Positions 41,807 through 54,500 of a stretch of DNA of 64,000 nt are shown here, piece after piece. Source of the stretch: Pempheris klunzingeri (Eukaryota > Chordata > Actinopteri > Acropomatiformes > Pempheridae). The notes under the pieces were generated by a model. It searched no databases and was not told where the DNA came from. It saw only the letters and a program-made list of their open reading frames with translations. The stretch's first letter is position 1, and each line of letters opens with the position of its first letter. Position numbers and translations under genes: made by a program. The stretch lies in the NCBI RefSeq assembly GCF_042242105.1, contig NC_092019.1, forward strand, positions 11,652,328 to 11,716,327, written 5' to 3'.

Positions 41807-44800
41807 CTGCACAGAGGAAAACAAAACAAAACAAAAAGACAAAAGATTTCCAGCAAATAAGCCTCTTATATTCAAATTACAAGCATCTTCTCAATCAAAC
41901 ATTGCATTTCTTTATTTGTCCTATACTGTACTGCTTTGTTTTTGAGTTTTACGACCAGTTCAGCTAAAATCACCCATAAATAAGAAGTTTTGTAATATTC
42001 ATTGTCCTAAATCTTTTGATGCAGTATCTCACTTGCTTACTGAGAAGCTGAAGAGGCAATGACTGCAAACAAATACCAACTTGAGACATTTATTACCAAA
42101 AACACCGACATGTATGTTTGCAAGAAAGGAAAACAGGTATTCCCCAACATGCCAGAACAATTGGCATGGCCTTTCACAATCAGGCAAGATGCTTTTGGTG
42201 CTAGCCTAATTAAAGTCAATTACATTTCACACTTCAGCAATCACAGCATATTAAAAGTCATTCAAGTGTAATGTTCTTGCACAATGAACAAGCGATTGAA
42301 AGGGCACATCACAAAGACTTGTGCCTCTGTAGTTACTGCACAAACCTCCGGCCTGGTTTGATGTTTCCGATGCATTAAGCAACAGATGGAATCCTTCAAA
42401 TGCTGTTTGCCACTAATATCCACTCTAACTGTCTATGTTTAGTGATTATTAGTCTGATTTTTTTGTCTGCCTTTCACACACATGCACACACGCACACACA
42501 CATACACACAAACTGAACACAACTGAAAACAGAGCCATGCATTTCAGTGCTGCTATGCTAGAAGCACAACAGAGTCGTGGTTAAGATTGGTGGGTTTTGG
42601 TGTGGTGGGAGGATACTGACCGAGTGGGAGCTGACTCTGGTCTGCCACATGTCAGCCTGTTTTGGGCTTAAATCAGGAATCTGCATTCCCAGCCGAGATG
42701 CCAAGGCCTCAACATAACCTGCCAGCCTAAAGAGAGGAACAGACAGACAGAGAAAGTGAGCTGAAACACTGAATAACTTCTGATCAGAGAGACATTAAGG
42801 TGCTTTGAGATACAGATTAATTATCCGTCCGTTTTGTCAAGTTAAGAGTTTTATCCGTCTTCCATTTTGACAAGATGGAGAGCTTGTTGAATAAGAGAGA
42901 GAGAGAAAATGCAAAGATAAATTAAGTCAAAGGAAATATTATTAACACCTTGTTAACGTAAATGACCACAATGGCTTAAGTAAATTAAATGTAACATTTA
43001 ACAAATGTGATACACTTTGTTTGTCTTGTTCCAGTTTTAAATATCAACTCCTTTGGATGCTTTTCCTTTCATGATTCATTAAACCACCCATGGAACAAAA
43101 TCTAGCATATTACAGTAAACGACCAGAATAATTGATAATAAAGAAAAATAAAGTAGCACATCAGTGTTCTAATCTGCTGCCATCTGTCATAAGCCCAGCA
43201 GGGTGTCAACTAAAGAGAGCCTCCAGTGTATCTAAATGAAATCCTTTCCAGCTGAAGAGACAGAAGAAAATATGCAGCAAAGACTGATTGCAACGAATAA
43301 ACCACTGTGTTCACTGAGTAACAGAGATGTAACATTAAAAAATCATCAATTACCCAAAACTTTGCTTTTCATTTCAATTCTAAAGTTGTAAATTTTGTCT
43401 CATGTGAGCACTGAACAACACTGTATGTAGATAGTCACAAAGCCACAATTTATTATCAGTCCCTTCGACAGTGGATAACATGAAACTACTCAAATAGAGC
43501 AAATACGTTATTTGTAACAATTTATATGTAAATTGTTATTTTTATTCATAACAGATTATAGTTTGGGGGGAAATTCCTCTATCACATGTGCCCATAAAGC
43601 CAGACATCAGCCTGATATCACGAAGGGTGCAGGTTCATCAGTTAATTGATCAACAACCAGAGTAATAAGTGATCGGTGAACTACAGAAAGTTTATAGATT
43701 ACCCGTAGAGCAGAGAGAGGGAGAAAATAGCCAATGCTGCACTCAATGAGGATAAAGGTCACATGTTTTATGTCCACATGAACAACAATGTGGGCCAGAG
43801 TTGGAGAAAAAAACAACGGAGAAAAATAAGAATGAGGTTACTGTCTGCCTGGTTTCATACTGACATGGAAATAAAATGTAATGATATCTGTGAGGAAACT
43901 GGGACTTTGGCAACCATGAAAGAATTTAGCACAAAAGAGGTGAACATAATTTCATTTTAAACTAAAACTTTGCCAAGACCCTTAGTGTCTGGCAAGAAAA
44001 CTAAAACTGTGTCATGTATAATAATATGAACAAAAACATCACTGTGCAAAGATTTAACTTGACAACTGCAGCTAATTTTTAGAGTCTTTTTCTTGTGTAG
44101 ATTGCAACAAAGAGACACCTGACATTAGTAGTATAAAGTTGGATTTATAGTACTTTTTGTCTCAAATGCTATGGGGTCCTGGGGAAAAATGAGTTAAAGC
44201 GTATATTGATTGGTTTGCAATAATTTGATAATAATTTGACACACAACCTTGTTTCAGGATCTATAAGACACTTCCTCAAGTTATTAATTTCTTTTTGCCA
44301 AACACATTTGTAATAAAGTTTCTCTTCAACACAAATGACCCGGGGCCTTTGGGGCCTCTTAGGGATGACACTTGCCAGCTTTGTCCAGCTGTCAATGCAG
44401 CCTTCCTAATATACACATTGAACTAATAGTAAATATAAATGCAGAAAGTGTTATGTGTGTTATGTGTTAAGTGTTATGACCAAATACTAACTGAAACTGA
44501 AAGTGTTTGGATAGCTACTGCACCTTACAGTGATGTGTCGTGTCATGTGTCCAGTCTGAGGCTGTTGGAGCAACAAAATATTGTGCAGGTCAAGCAGTTA
44601 AAGTGTAAGAAAAGAAATTAAAGTCAATATTTTGACCCAAGTCGGGTTCAGCCACTGGTACTAATGCATCCTCAGTTCACTGTGCACACAAATAAGCTGC
44701 AGCTGGAGCTCTCGAGTCAGGGGAGCCATAAGTGGTATATTTGAGAGAGAGAGAGAGATAAGGAGACGAGGAGAGGAAGCTGTGTGTATGTGTGCTGCGG

Positions 44801-47366
44801 TGTTAGTGTGTACCTCGTGTGTCCACAGCTTTTCATTACAGTAGAGCAGGAATTTGTAGAAAGAGTGTTTTGGAGACTTTAGGAAACACTGATCCAACTT
44901 ATCCCAAAGTAGAAATACGGATATGACAGCACAGAGTTATGTGTCACAGTCAAAGAAGAGGCTAGGAATCAAATTCGAGAACCCGTGTTTTATTTGTTAG
45001 AGCTCGCTGATGTAATTCTCAATGTTTTAGTCCTATTTGTTCTAATTAGTACAAAGAAATAGTAGAAAGAGCTTTTTAGAAGAGATTCTGTTTGGTTTTT
45101 ATCATTGCAAATGCTGGACTATTAAGCAAATAAATCCAAAGTGATCATGAGGACAATAATTACAAATATCACAATATCACAAAATATCATTTTTACGACC
45201 CTGTGATGGCAAAAGGAGGCAGAATTGTACTGTCTGGTTCAGACTGCAATCCAGACACTCCTGCCTTTAAGTCATATCCAGGTCAAATATTTCGCATACT
45301 TGCAACAGCAAAAGAAATCAGAAAATAAAGCAAACTATTCATAACACTGAAATGATGAAATTTACTGAAAGCAACAACAACTGAGGTCTTGGATCATTTC
45401 TGAGCACGAGGCTCTGTGTGAGAGAAGCAGACAGGAGCTGCACGAGAAGCATTAAAAACTAGAAAATTACATTTTGCTGAAAAGCCATGCACATTCACAA
45501 GCTTTGTAAGTTGTGCATGCTCTTCCTGGAACAACAAGTGAAGCTATGAGTATTGTCAAAGAACCTCTTTATGTGTGGGCAATAGCTAACCGTGTTCCTC
45601 TGTGTGGGATTCAAATAGTTAAAAGGCACAGCTGCTCTCATATTAGTGGTGATATCTGGCAAACTGTTTGATGCAGAGAGCAGTGGTGTCATTGGCAGGG
45701 ATGTGAATCAAAACCAGCAAAAAAGATAAACTATAAGGGAATAAAAATGTTACAATGATAAATGACGTATAGTTTCTAGTGTTGGAATGTCACAGAAATC
45801 ATCCTTTGAAAGGACAAACTAGGATTATGCCACAATTTAAAGAAGCGTTCGCTCTACTGACGTATCCTTGAGCAAAACAGTGAATTCCCTCTGGTCTGTA
45901 ACAGATACTGGGCTTTAAACCTCCACAGAGCAATGTAAGTAAAACTAGATTTTCCCTGAGGGGATCAATGAAGTGTCACACTTTATAATCCTGACAAAGC
46001 AAGGGAAAAAACAGAGACATTTATCATTCATGATTCACTGCCTTTATCTGCTTTTTATAATACAAGGTCATGGACTATGCTCCATCTTAGAAATACAGAC
46101 ATGACATCACAGGGCGGTGCGTCACAGTCAAGGAGGAGGATGACAATCAAATTTGGCACTCCATTTTTTTATTCCCTAGAGCCCACTGATGTGATTCTCC
46201 ACGTTTATGTCCTTTTCTTTTTTTTTACTTGGCTCAGTGCAATAATTCTTTACTGGGTGCCAGGTCTGCCCCAGAAAGCCGCTGATGCATTGTGTCCATA
46301 AGGAACAAAGAAACAGCCGTTGAGTTTAGGCAGTGCAGGAGCATCAGAAATAACTGTCTGAAGAGTCAGAATGACTCATGAGCCAAATTACGAGTTTGGA
46401 CTGGTTTCCTACATCTGTCAAATCAGACACAGAGGCAGAGGAAAATCTTACAAAGTCTGTCTCCTGGGTGAGGAAAACAGACATTGAGTGGCAGGATTTG
46501 CAAACAATCATTCAGCACAATCACTACAGTATTGACCAAAGACAGTCATGGTGACAGCTACGTCCATTTGTGCTGCTCGATTGCATGACTGAGAAAATCA
46601 CACAGAAGGTGACTGGGTGTTGTCATGGATCAATACGCTAACGGGCACATGAACTGGACTTGTATCCGTCTTACATGCTCTCTTACTCTCACTGCTATGT
46701 TTCCTGTGTGTCTAGATCAACTCTTATTACTGAGGCAGAAAATAACTGAAATTATCTAAACAATTTGAATATATTCATAGTGGAGAAATATTGTTTGAAT
46801 TTATTGATTATACCTACTTTAATGTCCAAAATGTTTAAGCTCTACTTCATAGTACAATTCATACAAGATTAGCAAAACATAATGGCACAAGATGAATAAA
46901 ACTACAGCCAAGTCGAAACCTGATGGAGTTTAAGTTGGTCCATTAAGCTATTCACCCATTTAAGTTTACAATAAAGAGGCATCTTGGGTCTCCTTATCTG
47001 TCGCCACTGAGCCTCCACCTCAGTTATCAGCTGCTACTAAAGTGCCGCTGACTCCCAGAATAATCAGAGGTACAGGGTTTATATGTGTGTGCACTTAAAT
47101 CTGTCCTCTGTGAAATGAACTGCATGCTGGAATGCAAATGCTGCTGTGAAGGACACCTGCATGGGCTCCACTGACACTCTGTGTGGCAGACAAACAGCCT
47201 TCACACTCACTGATGTAAATCTATCAAAATGAAAAAAAAGAAAAACATCTTTTGTCTGGTGTAATCGAGCCTTACCTTGACAAACTGGCCACAAGGGCTC
47301 TTCTGTCCAACTATGATTAAGTGGCAAACACAGACGCACACACAGAGGAAAAATAGGCAAAACCGC

Positions 47367-47405
<39 letters not shown>

Positions 47406-48499
47406 TACTGAGACCGTTTACAATAGCCAGAACAACATAGCTGATCCATCACATTAAATGGTGCACAGGCACGAGCAAAGTGTCTGTTCAGTGGTTGTCT
47501 TTCTACCCGTCAGTAAGTATTTAATACCTCCTCTGTTCTGCTGACTCTCTCTGTATATATAGAGATAGATAAATAATCTGTTCTATCACGAATAATCAAT
47601 GAAATACAACCAACAGGCTGCTGATGACACATGGTTTGACAGTAATAGCAGACTATTGCTGTAAGCAATACAGTTTGTTAAGCTCATGGAGCAGGTTGGA
47701 GAGCTGATTATGATTCCTGTGGCCATCAGGAGGCTCTGGAGTAGGTAATAGTCGTGAATCAGCTGATTAAACCTGAAATAACCCAGCAATCATCTCATCC
47801 AAGGCATACACATGTTTTTTATAGGCTGAAAAATAATCAGCTTCCACTTGGAAGACTTCTACAAAATGAAAATAAAGAAAGCTGGAGGAGGAAAACTGAG
47901 ATAAAAAGAACACACTTGAATCCTGGCTTGAAACAATGAAGTTGTCTTGGTGAGGTTGAATATTTTTTTTTACATCTTGTGAAAGCGGGATTTTTATTAC
48001 ATCACCAATAAAACATTCAGTCCATTTTAAGACATTTTTAAGATATGTCCTTCAGGCTGCTCCCATCTTCTTTTAGACACATCTTGTTCAGACTGTATTA
48101 ATTCAATCAAACCCCATTGATATGATTCAATTATTATTATTTCTCATGGTATTTTTATGTTCTGCACAACAGCAGTCTCCTTTCCCCTGGGACACAAACG
48201 TCTGATGACTGCATTTCTCTTCCTCCCATGATGCTCATGCTTTTCCTCCTCTGGGCTACATTCAATAATTATCTTTGTTTTAATACTGAGCAATTTAATG
48301 ACTTCACTAAAGAGAGAGGAATGGGGTGGTAACCTCAGCCTTTATAATGTCATTAAAAAAAAGACTGTATATCATAATTTGTATATCAAAAATATGTGTA
48401 ATAGGATGTACCCTGTGATATTACAGCAGCTTTTCTTACCATTTCATCATTTGAGAGAATGGGGATAATAGTTTCCTGTGACTGCGAGCTTGTGTGTGA

Positions 48500-48537
<38 letters not shown>

Positions 48538-51500
48538 TCCTTACCCTAGTCCTGCCAGATCAGACACCAGGTTGCCAAGGGCAGCAGCTGTAGAAAATGC
48601 GAGAGGAGAAAGAAACATGATTACAAGCATGATTAGCCAAAAGCTAAAATCACATGAAACACACTTTTCCATCCACCATTGTGTCTTCCACATTAACAGG
48701 TAACTAAATTACATGTACATCAGAAATACTAGTGGTGCTTCACTCCTATACGTTTCCTGAAATCTCCTCCGTCCTTTTCAGACTTTAGTGACACAATTTA
48801 GTTACAGAATGCATCTGTAACTGAGAGTGAGGTTTTGACCTGATGAAAGAGAGAGACAAGAACTCCAATTATCTTCATATGATCTCCCCTGCTTTCCTTT
48901 GGTACTTGATGATACAATACTGTATGTTACCTGAGCGGCCTCTTGCATTGCAGAAGACAGCAGAGCAAAGAGCAGCGTGGAAGTGGACCAATAAGTGTAA
49001 TATTTAGCCTGTTAATTTACCATAAAGCCCAATATTCATCTCTAAATATAAAAAGACACACAAAGCAAATATGGGACAGTGTTTTTTTTTTTACAATGAC
49101 CATATGCTGCTTATCGTTACTATGGCTTGCACAGGATGTGATGGACACCACAGTGCATCCTGGGCTCGTTAAAGAAGGAGGACGTACTGCTGAGGGCCAC
49201 ATCGCTGTTGACTCGCTCCCTGGGTTTAATAACTTCACTGAAACAATCAGTAGAACAGCATGTCACAAAGTGCCCAAGGAAAAGAAGGGGGGGCATGTTG
49301 ATATCACTGATGAAACAAGAGCAAGAAGCAGATCTGCGTGCCATTATCCGTGAGTATATCTGTCACTAGGTGGCGCAGTGCTGGAGGAGAGAACACCGGG
49401 AGATGGGAGATGCTGCGTTAAAGAATCAGCTCGTATGATTTGTGGCTTCTACTAAAAAGAGAATAAACTCTGTGCATCGCTTGTGCTCTCTCTGTTCTCC
49501 ATGACCCTGGGTTCAGGGTCATGGAGCTAGAGCTGCTGCCGTGGAATAGACGACCTCAGGGGAACGGAAACAAAGCGGCTGCAGTACCATCTCTGCTAAG
49601 GCACAATCTCCATCTTACTCTGACAAGACGACTTGAGTGCTTCAATCCAACTGACTTTCTGCTACAGCAGCTACAACACTGAAAACAATAATGTACCCAA
49701 ACTAGACTTTCTGCCTACTGGCAATCTGTAGTTGCACATTTGAGCACAACACCCACAGGACCTTCACTCGCAGTAATAAGCACAGATGAATTCAGATGAC
49801 ACACTAAAGAGTTGCAGTATAATTAAAGAAGTCTGCGTGTGCTGGGATCTAGGAGAGTGTTGTTTACAGTGTCTCAGCAGGCCCATGACCCTGATCTTGT
49901 TGAAGAGAGACTCGCCTGCCTGCTGGAAGAAAGCATCAATGTCAATAAGCTGCTGGTTTGTCTGAATTTGGCTCCAATCAAGCTTGTTAGCTCTTTGGAT
50001 GACTTTATCACTGTGTGTTAGCAGAGGGGCAGGGCAACAGGAAGGACAGCGGGCAACTTTCTATTTCTTGTGCCAATTTGTGAGTTCCAAAACACACAAA
50101 GTGTATTTGTGTTAAATGAGGAGATCTTTCTGGTATTTTGAACAGAAAGGATTGTTTGCAGTGGGCAGGATCTCAGTCTGACTAACTCATTACAGCGAAT
50201 AACAATACGAAAGAAAAATGGTCTCCTTGAAGAGAGAAGACTTATTTAAATATGATTCAGTTGAGATTAAAGATGTCAACGTCAATTTCATGTGTTATTT
50301 CTCAAAATTTAAGGGCTATTTTCAGTAAAATTTTCTTCACTTTGATGACTTTTTCTGATAAATGATTATTTAAAAAAACGGAGCTTTGTTTTAGGAAGGT
50401 CATGTTTTTTGTGGCAGATTTTATTTGTCAATCTTAGGACAGAAGATGACATTCTTTGTTTGCAATATAAGGTTATATGTAAGAAGTTATATTCACATAC
50501 ATTGATGCAACATTTGTCAAACTTGAACAGTCTGGCTTCAGCACACAGCAAAATACATATTTTATATTTCTCTTCTACACATTTTTGCATTTAGAGACAT
50601 AAAGCTGACATGAGTCCGACATAAAATATGGATGATTATACTTAAGAGAAATGTCATCTCCTTTCACACAGAGATACTCTATGACCTCGATGTGACACAT
50701 ACACTTGAAATGTACTGCATATGTGTTAGTGTGCGACACCTGCAGCTGTAGAAAGCCAGGTGAGTGACAGGTGAAGCATGTATTCAGTCAACTTAAATCA
50801 AATTGGGAGCTGTATTAAAAACACGTTAACCAGATTGGGGCAGTAATGAAACAAAAATACTGTACTTTACGTATACTTCCCTAAACTTACTTTTTTTGAC
50901 AGCTTTTTACTTGCATTCCCTACATTTCAACACAAATATCTGTGCTTTCTATTCCTTTCATCTTCAAAATAGGCTCCTGACTTTAGTTATAATGCATTTG
51001 AGGAGAATTGTCAATTATTTTTTTGCATTTTGCATCATCGCACACCTTCCCACCATCAAAACAGGCTAAATGGATGGAACAATAACAAAGGGAAAAGATG
51101 ATCCCTTGGTTTATCCATCCATCGCTGCATATCAGACACAACAGACGGAACAAGACAAGACAGGCGTCTAGTGGATATGACGTCTGTGCAGGAAGAGCTG
51201 GTAATGACATGGGTGACAGTGAAACAGCCAAAATTAGAGATGGAGCATAGCAACAATACTTTTCCCCTAATGTAAGAAATTGACTTTTTAAGTTCACTTT
51301 GAGATTTGCTAATATAAAGTGCACTACAAATAAAATGCATTATTATTATTATTATTATTACATTTTGAGTACAGTTCTTTACACAAGTATTTGTACTTCT
51401 TGAGTAAAGAATGTGTGTACTTGTGTGTAGTGCTATCTGAAAACGTTCCAACTTGTGGGGACCCAGGAAGGACACGAGTCTCAGCAGAGCAGGGCGATTT

Positions 51501-54500
51501 TGTGATTTAATCACCTTAGTTGTTATTTTTAATAGATTTAATCTTATCTTATTTGGAGTTTTCACATCATTACCTCTGCTTAAATGATATAATTGGCCCA
51601 ACTCAGCAGTAGACAATTTTCTAACTGTAGCCTCTATCTTCATGGAGCCAGCTGAGCCATATTTGCCTCCGAGAAAATGTGTGATTGGTAGACTTGACTA
51701 CAGACTTGACACAAGCACTAAATCACTCTGGACTGGGGGAGATAACTGCAGCCTCCTGATTTGCAGACCCCCAAATGTCCCTAATGTAGCACGAATGAGA
51801 ACCGCTGCGGTGAAAATGGAGTCTGACTGATAGAAAACTGGATTCAGGCTGTGCTGGTGGAAGTGGTGTGGTAGCTTTATACATTTTTTTTTCAAATCTC
51901 TAATTAATTGGGGATTTCTGCAGAAAGAGCTCACTGTCAAACCTACAACTGGAACATCCCTTTATGCCTCTCAGGGATAACAGGCTCTGCCTGTCAAACC
52001 ACTGGTAGCTTGTCCGAAAAATACATTTTAGATTTGCTGCCTGAGTTTGCAGCGTGATAACATTCTTGTCTGTAAATCCCACCAGGCCTGAAATTGCTCC
52101 TTTGGCTTAATCAAAATCTGTATAAATCTGTATTGTGAAAGGTAAAAAAAAAAATTGGTTTGAATTGAAAATCTACAAAGCAGGGTCATATGAAAATCAT
52201 GTTTTACACATTAAGCACCTCAAAGTGAAGATTCAAATACCTCCTCTCTACAATATATCCCTGAGAAGATCCATCGCTGCTAGTTGAGTTTGCTACCAGT
52301 TTTCTATCAGTTCTTTGTGGAGTGGGATAAAATACACTGAAGGCCTCTGCCTCCTCTGATCTGTCACAGCATCAGCTTTGACTCCTTGACACCTCACTTT
52401 AATGAGTCTGTCTGATCTTTAAAAGCTTCAACACCACCACCAACAACACACTGCTATCACCACCAGCAGCAACAAAAGAATCGAGAGAAGACACGTAAGA
52501 CCTGCAGGTTTAGGCAGAGTACAAAACTCACATTTTGTCTGGATTTGACGAAAGATGCAAATATTCATCAATTGTTGCTTTCAGAAGAGGAGAACACTTC
52601 TCTTCTGAAAGCTCTTGTCCGCATTCACATTCAGTGTAATGTAACATGATGACCTCAGTGTCTCTACCGGAGACACTGAATGAGAACAAGTGATAACATT
52701 AAAATGCAAATGTGCCTTTTTAAGTAAAGTGGATATTACTACACCCATTCAATCTGCTTGGGAACAGCCTGATCATATTTATGAAATGATCATTTTCTAG
52801 TGCACCCAGTGTGACTGTCTCTCTCCCTTTCTTTTCTCTAATGTTATCTCACTTCCTTTTTTTGGATTAGTGTCACAGCAGTGGTCACATTGTTAGTTTA
52901 TCATTAAAGCTTCATTGTGAGACAATGGAATCTGTCGACGCTGAAATTTAAAATTCCTCTCTCTGCTTTTTATCACAGAGTTGGGAGATTGCTATGATTT
53001 GGCACACCATCACTCTGATTAGGAAGAAGACAGGGAGTGTGATTTGAAGTCTGGCCTGGCAAAATGAATTTCTGAGCCTAAAATAAGTCTATAGTTGTAA
53101 TAGTGTAATAGTTTGTATCAGATTTTTCAACATTGTTCCCCAGATGGGAATTGTATTGCTTTTATGTTTCTAAAAACTTTCACAGAGTTTATATGATGAA
53201 AGCCATTAATGGCTATGAAGCACACCAAACGGAATAAAAACCAAGGCTGGTTTCAAAAGCTAATTAGGCATCAATAAGGAAAAGCACTGTAATAGCGAAA
53301 ACATTGCTCCGGCCCATCCAGAACAAAAACCATTCAATTACAAAAGCGCTAAAAACAAAAAAAAAAAACACTGCCTCATCTTTCTGCCTCAGAAACATCA
53401 TTTTGGCAGCCTGAGGGGCTGTCTGTACATGGAACATGCTGGCTTTACTGATTTGGATTAAAAATGATAATGAAAATGATATTTCTTACTAGTTATGAAG
53501 TTACATTAGGATCATAAGATTCTCTTACCTGCCATAGTTGAAATGCCAAGGATCACTCCGATAGAAAGCTCAATATGTGTGCCCTGGGAAACACACACAA
53601 ACACACACATTACAGAAGTTAGCTTAGTGTGTCATTCTGTAACATACTCCATCGGCACAAGCTAATGTATGGGCTATGAAATCTGTCTGTTCATGTTGTT
53701 GAAATATGATGAATAATACAAAAAATAAATGTATGTTCCGCAATGCCAGTATCTTTATCAACCCATTGTAAGGACAACTGCCTCTGTTTAAGGTCTCAAA
53801 ACACTGACTAAAGGTTTTTCTTGCTATAACAAAGATTTTTAACTTCATTCACGTAACATGGTCAAAATAACCAATCGTAGCTTCCAATCAAAGCCCACTT
53901 TTAGTGTTAAAAGCTTTCAGTTTATGGTTTCTTGGCTTCAGACTAACTTTATAAAACACAATTTAACAAAACGTGCACAACAATGCAGCCCAAACGTTGT
54001 TCTTGGGTACTTACTGATTTCAGTTTTCACACTTTTGCAGAGTCTGCTTTGTACGGAGCAAAAACAGCAGCCTGGGCTAAATATTTAGCATTATTTCTGC
54101 ATATCCTGAGTTTTTATAGCAGGATACTGGTTTCAGGCAAAGCTAAGCCATTTCATTATGTTCTATTTAGGATTTCTTCTCCTTTTTTGTTTCTTTTGTA
54201 TATAATGTTTCACTTTCTAGTTGTTTTTCGACCTCCTTGTAGAGGCCCACAAAGAATTCATCATCTAAGTGTTAAAAAAATAACCCTGCTGTGCCAGTAC
54301 ACTTTGAATTAAGTTCAGAAATTTATTCTGTTCCACTGGGTTTAAATTTCACTTTATTTGAGCTTCACAAAGACATAAAAAGAGAGTGGGTGTGCTTGTA
54401 GCTGCAAAATTACTAAAAATTGTATAGGAGAAACAAAGAAAGATGAGAGACAGGTTACCAAACAATGACTGAGAGCAAATGGGAAATATGATGCGCTGCG

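Larger units (their letters stand above)
42727..48544 (-). other. tmem65 intron (5.8 kb)
   Basis: Holds a diverged duplicated segment (44,910-45,040 and 46,088-46,213), a faint LINE-tail-like fragment (45948-45975), a short GA run at 44743-44758 and TG microsatellites at 47368-47404 and 48503-48534. No exon is seen. Confidence 0.8.
48588..53528 (-). other. tmem65 intron (4.9 kb)
   Basis: Contains hairpins at 49497-49526 and 52577-52682 and a LINE/SINE-like tail at 51,300-51,360. No exon is seen. Confidence 0.8.

Noticed and set aside
48943..49353. A 136-codon plus-strand open frame
   Set aside because: Opposite strand of a tmem65 intron, no recognisable domain, unremarkable composition.
51056..51643. 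A 195-codon minus-strand open frame
   Set aside because: It runs through an ATT microsatellite and a retroelement tail; no domain or splice support.
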